Of a stretch of 64,000 nucleotides of DNA, positions 26,687 to 33,725 are shown piece after piece. The stretch comes from an uncultured Aquabacterium sp. (GTDB taxonomy: Bacteria > Pseudomonadota > Gammaproteobacteria > Burkholderiales > Burkholderiaceae_C). The stretch spans positions 62,001-126,000 of the forward strand of contig NZ_CAJYGK010000086.1 in assembly GCF_913773725.1 (NCBI RefSeq). The letters run 5' to 3'. The notes beneath the pieces are model-generated. The model did not search any database and was not told the origin of the DNA. It worked only from the letters and a program-made list of their open reading frames with translations. Position numbers and translations under genes: made by a program. Within the stretch, counting starts at the first letter, position 1, and each line of letters begins with the position of its first letter.

Positions 26687-27288
26687 TTCCACTCCTCCTG
26701 AGGCGGGCATCCGAGGCAGCCCGTGAAGTCGGAATCCGGGAAGATGGTGTAGCGAAGGAAGTTGCCCTCGAACGTCGCTCCACGCAGGTTGGTCGTCACG
26801 AACTTGCCCTCCTGCAGGTTGGCGCCCACGATGCGCGCCCCGGCCAGCCACGCAAACTGGAAGCGGGCCATCTCGAGGTTGGCCCCGGTGAAGTCGGCCT
26901 CGGTGAAGTCGCTGCGCATCAGCCGGGCCTGTTCGAGGTCGGCGCCGACGAAGCGCGCCCGCCGGAACGTCGCTGCGGGCGCGTTGACATGGTTCAACTT
27001 CGCCGCGGTCAGGTCGGCGTCGTCCAGCCGTGCGCCCGCCAGGTTGGCCGCATGCAGATCGGCTCGCACGAGCATCGCGCCGGTCAGATCCGCTCCGACC
27101 AGATTGGCACCGGCAAGACGGGCATGCCGCAAGTCGGCACCGGGGCACCGGGTGTAGGGCCAGATGGGACAGCCGTTGACGACCATCGGCTCGAAGGCCG
27201 CGTTCTCCGCTGCGGGCGGGGCGGCCCGCAGGCCCGCGGAGGACAGCGCGGCCGCCACGACGAGCAGACGCAGGATGCAGGAAGCCAT
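26683..27288 (-). CDS. Exported pentapeptide-repeat protein
   Basis: A 201-residue protein with a signal peptide (MASCILRLLVVAAALSSAG). About 20 A(D/N)LxxA-type pentapeptide repeats follow, from RHARLAGANLVGADLTGAML through ANLEMARFQFAWLAGARIVG, and build a right-handed quadrilateral beta-helix. Cysteine pairs at both ends (NGCPIWPYTRCPG and GCLGCPP) may cap the helix by disulfides. It lies between the calcium-type PQQ dehydrogenase and its cytochrome gene and overlaps the latter by 4 bp. A scaffold or docking role in the periplasm is inferred; no such function is established to my knowledge. Confidence 0.85.
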   Translation of the reverse strand: MASCILRLLVVAAALSSAGLRAAPPAAENAAFEPMVVNGCPIWPYTRCPGADLRHARLAGANLVGADLTGAMLVRADLHAANLAGARLDDADLTAAKLNHVNAPAATFRRARFVGADLEQARLMRSDFTEADFTGANLEMARFQFAWLAGARIVGANLQEGKFVTTNLRGATFEGNFLRYTIFPDSDFTGCLGCPPQEEWK

Positions 27289-27361
27289 GGGTACTCCTGT
27301 ATGGGACAGGCAACAAAGCAGGGCCACCGGCCCCGCTTCTCCACGAAGACTCAGACGTGGC

Positions 27362-29239
27362 TCACTTTCTGACCTTCGGCAGCTTGAAGGCCCAGAACGA
27401 CCCGCCTTGGGTCACCTGCTTGGTCAACGCAGCCATGTCACCGCCCCACAGCGGCACGGCGCCCCCGAAGCCGCTGGACACCCCGATGTACTGCTCGCCA
27501 TCGGTCTCCCACGTGACGGGCACCGACACAATGCCGGAGCCGGTCTGGAACTTCCACAATTCCTTGCCGGTCTTCGCATCGAATGCCTTGACGTAGCCAT
27601 CGGTCGTGCCCGTGAAGACGAGGTTGCCCGCGGTCGTCAGCGTACCCGCCCACAGCGGGAACTGCTCCTTGTGCTCCCATGCAATCTTCCCGGTCTTGGG
27701 ATCGATCGCCCGCAGGATGCCCACATGGTCATCGAACAGCCGCTTGATCCGGAAGCCCTGCCCCAGGTAAGCCGAGCCGGCCTTGTAGGTCAGGTGCTCG
27801 GTCCAGTAGTCCATGGCCCAGTGGTTGGCCGGGATGTAGAACAGGCCCGTGTCGGGGCTGTAGGACATGGGGTGCCAGTTGGTGCCCCCGAGGAACGGCG
27901 GCGACACGAAGACGGTCTCACCCTTCTCCTGGCCATCCTTGGGCTGAGGTGGGCGGTTGCCCGTTTCCACCGGGCGCCCCGTCTTGAGATCGATGCTCTT
28001 GGCCCAGGTGATGCCGTCCACGAAAGGCCATGCACCGATCAGCGAGGTGGGCTTGTTGGGGTAGCCGCTCCCCGTGGCCAGCTTGGTCCGGTCTGTGACG
28101 TAAAAGAAGCCGTTGCGGTCGGCGTGGGCGCCGGCCTTGACCAGGTTGCCGTTCTTGTCCTTGTATTCGAACAGGACGATGGAATTGTTGCCCGAGAAGT
28201 CCCAGGCATCGTTAGGCGTATGCTGGTAGAAGCCCTTCAATTCGCCGTTGGCGGCGTCCACGTAGGCCTGGCCCGAGGTGAACAGGCTGTCCCAGTTGCG
28301 CGGGTCATCCCCCTCTTTCGTCCGCTTCCATGTGTTCCATGGCGCAGGATTGCCGGCACCGATCACAATGGTGTTGGTCTCGACGTCGAAGCTGGCGGTC
28401 TGCCAGGGAGCTCCACCTCCGTGGCTCCATGCCTCTACCAGCTTTCCTTCCTTGTCACGGGGCCACGAAGGCGCCTTCGGGTCCCCCGTGTATGAGCTGT
28501 CCTTGCCGTTGAGACGACCCTTGTGGCCTTCCACGAAGGGGCGAGCCCACACTTCTTCTCCGGTCTCCGGATCCCGCGCAAAGAGCCATCCCACCACGCC
28601 GAACTCGTCTCCGGATGAACCGTGAATGAGCAAAACGCGGCCCGTCTTCTGGTCCTTCACCACGAACGGTGCGCCAGTCATGGTGTAGCCCACCTTGTGA
28701 TCCGCGAACTTCTCCTTCCAGATCAACTTGCCGGTGTCCTTGTCCAGCGCGATGATCCCGGCATCGAGCGTGCCGACAAACAGCTTGTTGCCGTAGATGG
28801 CTGCGCCACGGTTGACCACATCGCAGCAGGGCCGGATGTCATCCGGCAGACGGGCCTCATACTCCCACAGGCGCTTGCCCGTGCGGACATCCACCGCAAA
28901 AACCCGGGAGTAGGAAGCAGTGATGTAGGCCACACCATCGTGAACGATCGCCTGTCCTTCCTGACCCCGCTGCTTCTCTCCCCCGAACGAAAAGCTCCAC
29001 GCCGGCACGATGCCCGCAACGTTGTCCTTGTGAATCTTCTTGAGCGGACTGTATCGCTGAGCCTTCATGCCCATGCCATAAGTGAGCACATCGGTGGTCG
29101 TCTTGTCGTCGTTGACGATGTCTTCCCAGGTCACCTTCTTGGCTTCGGCAGCCGCGCTGGCGCAAAGGCAGGCAACGACCATCGCGGAAAGGACGGTGCG
29201 TGGCTTGCTTCGATGAAGAGCAGGCTTCATGGACTTCAT
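27362..29239 (-). CDS. PQQ-dependent alcohol dehydrogenase, calcium-type active site (ExaA/PedE-like)
   Basis: A 625-residue periplasmic quinoprotein with a signal peptide ending near CASAAAEA. It has the propeller repeats and the disulfide pair in RPCCDVVNRG. The catalytic aspartate is D347 in TPNDAWDFSG; two residues on is S349, as in calcium-dependent ethanol dehydrogenases of the ExaA/PedE class. The length is also typical of that class. It oxidises ethanol and other primary alcohols and feeds cytochrome c. ATG 29239 is preceded by GGAGACCGACC. It is followed by the pentapeptide-repeat and cytochrome genes and is divergent from a LuxR-type response regulator. Confidence 0.94.
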   Translation of the reverse strand: MKSMKPALHRSKPRTVLSAMVVACLCASAAAEAKKVTWEDIVNDDKTTTDVLTYGMGMKAQRYSPLKKIHKDNVAGIVPAWSFSFGGEKQRGQEGQAIVHDGVAYITASYSRVFAVDVRTGKRLWEYEARLPDDIRPCCDVVNRGAAIYGNKLFVGTLDAGIIALDKDTGKLIWKEKFADHKVGYTMTGAPFVVKDQKTGRVLLIHGSSGDEFGVVGWLFARDPETGEEVWARPFVEGHKGRLNGKDSSYTGDPKAPSWPRDKEGKLVEAWSHGGGAPWQTASFDVETNTIVIGAGNPAPWNTWKRTKEGDDPRNWDSLFTSGQAYVDAANGELKGFYQHTPNDAWDFSGNNSIVLFEYKDKNGNLVKAGAHADRNGFFYVTDRTKLATGSGYPNKPTSLIGAWPFVDGITWAKSIDLKTGRPVETGNRPPQPKDGQEKGETVFVSPPFLGGTNWHPMSYSPDTGLFYIPANHWAMDYWTEHLTYKAGSAYLGQGFRIKRLFDDHVGILRAIDPKTGKIAWEHKEQFPLWAGTLTTAGNLVFTGTTDGYVKAFDAKTGKELWKFQTGSGIVSVPVTWETDGEQYIGVSSGFGGAVPLWGGDMAALTKQVTQGGSFWAFKLPKVRK

Positions 29240-29329
29240 GGTCGGTCTCCAGTGTGTTTGTGACGGTGAACACGTGTGCGGGTGCACACCAACCGTTCAA
29301 ACGCACCTCCCATGCCCGTCAGAGCCCGA

Positions 29330-29351
29330 TTCAAGGAATTCTTCCCTTGAA
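29330..29351. promoter_or_regulatory. Dyad TTCAAGG-N8-CCTTGAA upstream of the calcium-type dehydrogenase
   Basis: Perfect 7-bp arms flank AATTCTTC, with a further overlapping CTTCCC/GGGAAG pairing to the right. It lies about 90-110 bp upstream of the dehydrogenase start, a suitable position for a LuxR-type regulator site. Confidence 0.4.
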
Positions 29352-29550
29352 GAACGGGAAGCCTTCCTGACATGATCGCCAACCGCGTACCAGGGCGAGG
29401 ATTTCCATCAAAGTGGCCAGCCGTTCCGCATGCCCGGCACCGAGAACGCTACGCTCTTTATGTGGCTCATCAGATGAGCTTGGGTGGTAACCCGTATTTC
29501 TGATCCGCTGCTCCCTCGGTCGTTGTGGCAAGCGCATGCATTCCGAGACA

Positions 29551-29599
29551 GTCTTTGCTTCAAAGTGAGACGGTGCTGTGCAGCGGTTGAAGCAAAGAC
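29551..29599. promoter_or_regulatory. 13-bp perfect inverted repeat in the response-regulator leader
   Basis: GTCTTTGCTTCAA (29551-29563) pairs exactly with TTGAAGCAAAGAC (29587-29599) across a 23-base loop. The right arm ends 5 bp before ATG 29604 and 23 bp before ATG 29622. It could be an autoregulatory operator or an mRNA hairpin limiting translation. Confidence 0.6.
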
Positions 29600-29621
29600 A
29601 GAGATGGAGAGAGATGACGAC

Positions 29622-30251
29622 ATGACGATCAACGTGATGCTGGTCGACGACCACGCCGTTGTGCGCGCGGGATACAAGCGCCTGATCGACAACGAGCCCG
29701 GCCTGCGCGTGATCGCAGAGGCCGAATGCATCGCGGACGCCCAGGAAGCCATGCGCGCACACGAGATCAACGTGGTGGTCATGGACCTCGCCTTGAGAGG
29801 TGAGAGTGGCATTGAAGGCATCAGGCGGCTGGGTGGCCGCTATCCGCACCTGCGCATCATGGTCTTCAGCATGTACGACCACTGCGTGTATGTGACGCAG
29901 GCTCTGAGGTATGGTGCACTGGGCTATGTCACCAAGTACGCCAGACCCATGGAGATGCTGTCTGCGCTGCGCAAAGTGGCCTCCGGTCAACGCGCGCTGT
30001 CGTCCGATATCGTCGAGCGCCTGGCCCAGCATGCCGCAGGGGGAAGCTCACCGCTGCACGACCTGACCCCCCGGGAGTTCGAGATACTGCGCATGACAGC
30101 CAACGGGCTGACGCCCAACGACATCGCCGTGCAGATCCGGCTGAGCCCGAAGACCATCTTCAATCAACTGTCCGTCATCCGCGCGAAGCTGAACGTCCGG
30201 TCCGACATCCAGCTTTACCGGTTGGCCCTCGAAGAGGGCCTGGTGGACTGA
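29622..30251 (+). CDS. LuxR/NarL-family response regulator
   Basis: A 209-residue regulator with a receiver domain (acidic pair D9-D10, phospho-acceptor D55 in VVVMDLALRGESG) and a C-terminal LuxR helix-turn-helix (LTPREFEILRMTANGLTPND). ATG 29622 gives the usual MTINVMLVDDH start; ATG 29604 would add six residues. It is divergent from the calcium-type PQQ dehydrogenase. It is therefore a candidate AgmR/ExaE/PedR-like regulator of that enzyme, probably paired with the kinase at 25173. The leader inverted repeat suggests autoregulation. Confidence 0.88.
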   Translation: MTINVMLVDDHAVVRAGYKRLIDNEPGLRVIAEAECIADAQEAMRAHEINVVVMDLALRGESGIEGIRRLGGRYPHLRIMVFSMYDHCVYVTQALRYGALGYVTKYARPMEMLSALRKVASGQRALSSDIVERLAQHAAGGSSPLHDLTPREFEILRMTANGLTPNDIAVQIRLSPKTIFNQLSVIRAKLNVRSDIQLYRLALEEGLVD

Positions 30252-30263
30252 ACGCCGGCAAGT

Positions 30264-31256
30264 TCAGATCTGCCGCAACCCGGGCGTGGTGCCCACGTTG
30301 CCCTGCTTGTCGACCCACATCACGTCCACGCCCCATTGCCTGGCGATCTGGTCGACCTGTTCGGGGCCCGCCACGAAGAAGACCTTGGTCAATGCGTCGG
30401 CCAGGGCCCCGCTCGGCGCCGCCACGGTGACACCGGAGAGCGCCAGCGGCGAGCGTCCTGTGCGGGGATCGAAGATGTGGTGATACCGATAGTCCGGCGT
30501 GAAGGTGGTGAGGCTGTCCGACGAAGTGGCCAGTGCACGCCCATCCGAGACCAACCGGGTCAGGAAGCGCGACTCGTCCCGAGGGTCTGCAACCCCCAGC
30601 ACCCACGGCACCTGACGGACGCTGCGACCCACGGGCAGCCACTCCCCGGTGTCAATCAAGGCATGGGCCACACCATAGGACTGCAGCAGCGCCTTGACGC
30701 GATCGGCCGCATGCCCTTGGGCGATGCCATTGAGGGTGACGCCCATGCCTTTCTGAGCAAGGCGGATGCGGTCCGGCTCCACGTGCATCTTGCGCCAGCC
30801 GACCAGCGCCCGCGCTGCCGCCAGGCGCCGGTCGTCCGGCACGCCGCCTTGCCCCCGGGCGCCATCGAAGGCCTCCCACAGCGGCTGGACGGTGACGTCG
30901 AACTTGCCGTCACACCGCGCCGAAATCGATTGCGCCACTTCCAGCACCTTGACCAGCTCCGACGGCGGCTTGCGCAGCTCTCCCTTGGCATTGAGCTGCC
31001 GCACCGCGCTGTCTTCGCGGAACAGGCTCAGGATCTGATCAAGGTGCTGCAGCAAGGACACGGACTCGTCCAGCGCATCGGCCAGGGCGCCAATGTCCGT
31101 GTGGGCGGCCTTGATCGTCAACGTGGTGCCGAATCCCTGTAGCCGACGCTCCCGCCAGACCAGTTCGGTGGTGGCAGGGGCGGTGTGACCGGTACCCAGC
31201 GCCCAGAGTGTCCCCAGGCCCATGGCCTGACAAAGGCGACGACGCGACGTGTTCAT
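30264..31256 (-). CDS. apbE: ApbE-family FAD:protein FMN transferase
   Basis: A 330-residue exported protein with a twin-arginine-like or Sec signal (TSRRRLCQAMGLGTLWALG). The ApbE core includes GKFDVTVQPLWEAF, GVTLNGIAQGHAADRV, IDTGEWLPVG (usually DxGG in other members) and the C-terminal DALTKVFFV Mg-binding segment. ApbE attaches FMN to a threonine of exported FMN-binding domains. Its start overlaps the stop of the NosR-like gene by 4 bp, making T164 of that protein the obvious target. Confidence 0.88.
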   Translation of the reverse strand: MNTSRRRLCQAMGLGTLWALGTGHTAPATTELVWRERRLQGFGTTLTIKAAHTDIGALADALDESVSLLQHLDQILSLFREDSAVRQLNAKGELRKPPSELVKVLEVAQSISARCDGKFDVTVQPLWEAFDGARGQGGVPDDRRLAAARALVGWRKMHVEPDRIRLAQKGMGVTLNGIAQGHAADRVKALLQSYGVAHALIDTGEWLPVGRSVRQVPWVLGVADPRDESRFLTRLVSDGRALATSSDSLTTFTPDYRYHHIFDPRTGRSPLALSGVTVAAPSGALADALTKVFFVAGPEQVDQIARQWGVDVMWVDKQGNVGTTPGLRQI

Positions 31257-33391
31257 GCCACCTGCTCCTTGATTGTTCTGATGGGTATGGTCTGTCCCTT
31301 GCGCGCACTGATCAATGGGGCACAACGCGTATCGCTGTCGTGAATCGCCACGCAGTCCATGCACTGGAAGCACTCGTTGTAGTCAATCTGCCCCTGCGGC
31401 TCGATCGCCTGGTAGGCGCAGCGGTGACGGCAGGTCTGGCAGGGCTGGCCACACTCGGCGCGACGGGGGATCCAGCGGGTCAGGCGCAGACGACCGAACA
31501 CCGCCATCGTGGCGCCCAGCGGGCACAGGTATCGGCAGTACCCCTTGTAGACGAACACGCTGAGCAGCACCATGGCCACGGCCCACACCACAAAGGGCCA
31601 GTTGCGCACAAAACCCAAGGTGATGGCCGTCTTGAACGGCTCGACCTCGACCGCCGTGTCCACCAGGTTGGAGCCGGGGATCAGGGCCAGCCCCACGATC
31701 CCGGCCAACACGGCGTACTTCACATTCTTCAAGCGCCGGTCCCATACCCGGGATACCGTGCGGCGCTTCAACCGCTTGTGGATGCCCAGGAAGCCGGCAA
31801 GCTGGCTGACCAGATCCTGGAGGGCCCCGAAGGGGCACAGCCAGCCGCAGAACGTCCCACGCCCCCAGACGAAAAAGGTCACCGCCGCATAGGCCCACAG
31901 CGACACGGTCATCGGGTCATACAGGAGGAAGCCGAGGCTGCGGCCATTGACGATCGCCTGGATCACGCCCGTGAGGTTGACGATCGAAAGCTGCCCTTGA
32001 GCGAACCACCCGATGAAGCCCAGGGTGTAAAGCAGGTAGGCGTTGCGCACCCAGCGCATGCGGCGCTCGTCGCGCACCAGCCAGGCCGGGCGGGCCAACA
32101 TCACCGACAGCAAAGCCAGGCCCGCTGCCAGAACGCCCAGTTCCGTCTTCCGCCCGCTCCAGCTCGTCTTCCAGCTCTGCTGCTCGTTGCCGGACGGGAT
32201 CGCGTAGTCCTCGGGAAGGAGCACTTCCATGTCGAACTCCTTGCGAACCTTTTCCGGCAGGATCAACCCCTTTTCTCTCGTCACGCTCAGCGCGAACTTC
32301 ATGGGCTGAGTCGGATCCAGGCTGGCCTGACTGATCACCTTGAAGACCTTCCAATGCACGTCTTCACCCTGCCAGGAGGCCGGCAGCCGGATCTTGTCAT
32401 CGACATCCAGATCGCGCAGTTCGATCGGAAGACCTCCCTGGCTGAGCGTCAGGCGGCTCGGAACGGCTCCGCCCTGGTAGTCCTCGCCCACGAAGCTGTA
32501 ACGGCCCCGGGTGGCCACCAGGAAGGCGTGATCGCCAGGCTCGATCCAGTTCTGAAGGTAGCGCCACCCCTTTTCCGTCAGGACGTTGCGCCCGACGGTG
32601 GGCACATTCAGGTGCAGGACCATCCACTCGGTGAAGCGGCCGTTCGGATCACGCCGGGCTTCCTCATCCTGCCCCTCTCCGGCCGTCCCGGCAAACGCAG
32701 CCTCGACATCCCGGTTGCGCAGAGCCTGGCGCGTGACCAGGCCGGCGCGTTGCAAGGCATCGAAATCCAGTGTCTCGAAGACATCCTCGCGGATGCGCCC
32801 GATCAGCGACGGGTCCCGCCCCTCGGAAAAACCCATCTTCGCGCGGGCCACCGCCAGCGCAGAGGACATCAGGCTCTGGTTCACGATCCGGACCGACGCG
32901 GTCGCCTTGGCGACCCCATCGATGACCACGTTGGCGCTGCCCTCCTGCCCGTCCCGCTTGGCGCGGCTGTCGATCTTCACGTGCTGCTTGAGGTTCAGCC
33001 CCTTGTATTGCGCCACGAACTTGTCCAGCGGCTCGGGGCCCAGCCCATCCAGAAACACCGGCTCGTGTTGTGACAGCACCCGGACATCCCGGAACTCCCC
33101 TCGCGCATCCAGCAACACCAGCAGGTTCACGGGTGTACCAGAGAAGCCCGGCAGCGGGGCCAGGTCGATCGACTCGAAGGCATAGCCCACGAGCACCGTC
33201 TCGGTTGCTTCCTGCTTGTAGATGGGCCACACAGGCAGGGCCTTGTCCTTCTCACCCACGATCAGGGGCAAAGGAAAGGCGCTCTTCATCGATGCGGCAT
33301 CCATCACACCGGCGCCAGCCACGTGTGGCGTCAAGCACATCCACAGCGCGAACAGGCATGCCGCAGCCAGCCGCCAGAACGGGGTACCCAT
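31253..33391 (-). CDS. NosR-like membrane flavo/iron-sulfur protein
   Basis: A 712-residue inner-membrane protein. A signal-like helix is followed by a periplasmic FMN-binding domain whose flavinylation motif is DGVAKATAS (threonine 164). About six membrane helices follow, then two CxxxCP motifs (FCGWLCPFG, YCRYLCPLG) and cytoplasmic Fe-S cysteine clusters (CGQPCQTCRHRC, CFQCMDC). NosR moves electrons between quinol and periplasmic acceptors for nitrous oxide reduction, but no nos genes are here. In this setting it probably links quinone to the PQQ/cytochrome branch. ATG 33391 has GAGG eight bases upstream and is preferred over 33406. A sigma-54-type promoter lies just upstream. Confidence 0.85.
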   Translation of the reverse strand: MGTPFWRLAAACLFALWMCLTPHVAGAGVMDAASMKSAFPLPLIVGEKDKALPVWPIYKQEATETVLVGYAFESIDLAPLPGFSGTPVNLLVLLDARGEFRDVRVLSQHEPVFLDGLGPEPLDKFVAQYKGLNLKQHVKIDSRAKRDGQEGSANVVIDGVAKATASVRIVNQSLMSSALAVARAKMGFSEGRDPSLIGRIREDVFETLDFDALQRAGLVTRQALRNRDVEAAFAGTAGEGQDEEARRDPNGRFTEWMVLHLNVPTVGRNVLTEKGWRYLQNWIEPGDHAFLVATRGRYSFVGEDYQGGAVPSRLTLSQGGLPIELRDLDVDDKIRLPASWQGEDVHWKVFKVISQASLDPTQPMKFALSVTREKGLILPEKVRKEFDMEVLLPEDYAIPSGNEQQSWKTSWSGRKTELGVLAAGLALLSVMLARPAWLVRDERRMRWVRNAYLLYTLGFIGWFAQGQLSIVNLTGVIQAIVNGRSLGFLLYDPMTVSLWAYAAVTFFVWGRGTFCGWLCPFGALQDLVSQLAGFLGIHKRLKRRTVSRVWDRRLKNVKYAVLAGIVGLALIPGSNLVDTAVEVEPFKTAITLGFVRNWPFVVWAVAMVLLSVFVYKGYCRYLCPLGATMAVFGRLRLTRWIPRRAECGQPCQTCRHRCAYQAIEPQGQIDYNECFQCMDCVAIHDSDTRCAPLISARKGQTIPIRTIKEQVA

Positions 33392-33434
33392 TGTTTGTCG
33401 CCTCATTGTGTTTGTTATGGGGAGCGGCCTTTTC

Positions 33435-33450
33435 AGCAAGCCATGTGCCG
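33435..33450 (-). promoter_or_regulatory. Sigma-54-type promoter of the NosR-ApbE operon
   Basis: On the minus strand CGGCACATGGCTTGCT has the GG-N10-GC spacing and a consensus TTGCT -12 box; only the first -24 base departs (C for T). Transcription would start near 33425, about 34 bp before ATG 33391. Confidence 0.62.
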
Positions 33451-33503
33451 TGACGAAATGACCGATTTCATGGCGGTTGTAACGGTTTCCCCGGGGTGTC
33501 ACA

Positions 33504-33520
33504 TGCTCCACGCTGGAGCA
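33504..33520. promoter_or_regulatory. Upstream activator dyad TGCTCCA-CGC-TGGAGCA
   Basis: A perfect 7-3-7 inverted repeat, preceded by GTGTCACA. It matches the element upstream of the lanthanide-type dehydrogenase (20718-20734), including the GTGTCAC prefix. Its centre is ~63 bp from the minus-strand -24 box and ~150 bp from the plus-strand one. Confidence 0.68.
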
Positions 33521-33663
33521 CACTGGGGTGGCCCCTTGGGTGCAAACCCGCGGTACGTTGTGTCATGTGTCCCGTGACACCTCTGCGAACAAAGCCCGGT
33601 CAATGGCGCCGATTCACATGGCGTATCAGGGTTAGCCCTCGGCTTTCGGGCTGGATCGGCCGG

Positions 33664-33679
33664 TGGCATGGCCTTTGCG
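33664..33679 (+). promoter_or_regulatory. Sigma-54 promoter of the cytochrome c550/XoxJ-like genes
   Basis: TGGCATGGCCTTTGCG matches TGGCACG-N4-TTGC with GG-N10-GC spacing and one departure (T for C). Transcription would start near 33690, about 36 bp before ATG 33726. Confidence 0.72.
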
Positions 33680-33725
33680 AAAACAGCCCCCATCGTTTGA
33701 CCCCCCGGACCCTGGAGACAAGACC

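Larger units (their letters stand above)
29240..29621. other. Divergent regulatory region between the calcium-type dehydrogenase and the response regulator
   Basis: 382 bp without a credible gene. It contains the dyad TTCAAGG-N8-CCTTGAA (29330-29351) nearer the dehydrogenase and a 13-bp perfect inverted repeat (29551-29599) just before the regulator start. A weak -24/-12-like element (minus strand, about 29303-29317) was seen but is not convincing. Confidence 0.6.
33392..33725. other. Divergent regulatory region between the NosR-like gene and cytochrome c550
   Basis: 334 bp with no gene. One activator dyad (33504-33520) is flanked by two outward-facing sigma-54-type promoters (33435-33450 minus, 33664-33679 plus), so a single bound activator could serve both operons. 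Confidence 0.7.

Noticed and set aside
29303-29317. Minus-strand -24/-12-like element before the calcium-type dehydrogenase
   Set aside because: The spacing is right but both boxes have mismatches, and no TGCTCCA-type dyad lies upstream, so a sigma-54 promoter is not supported.
30264-33391. Nitrous oxide reductase (nos) operon
   Set aside because: Only NosR- and ApbE-like genes are present. nosZ, nosD, nosF, nosY and nosL are absent and the neighbours are alcohol oxidation genes.
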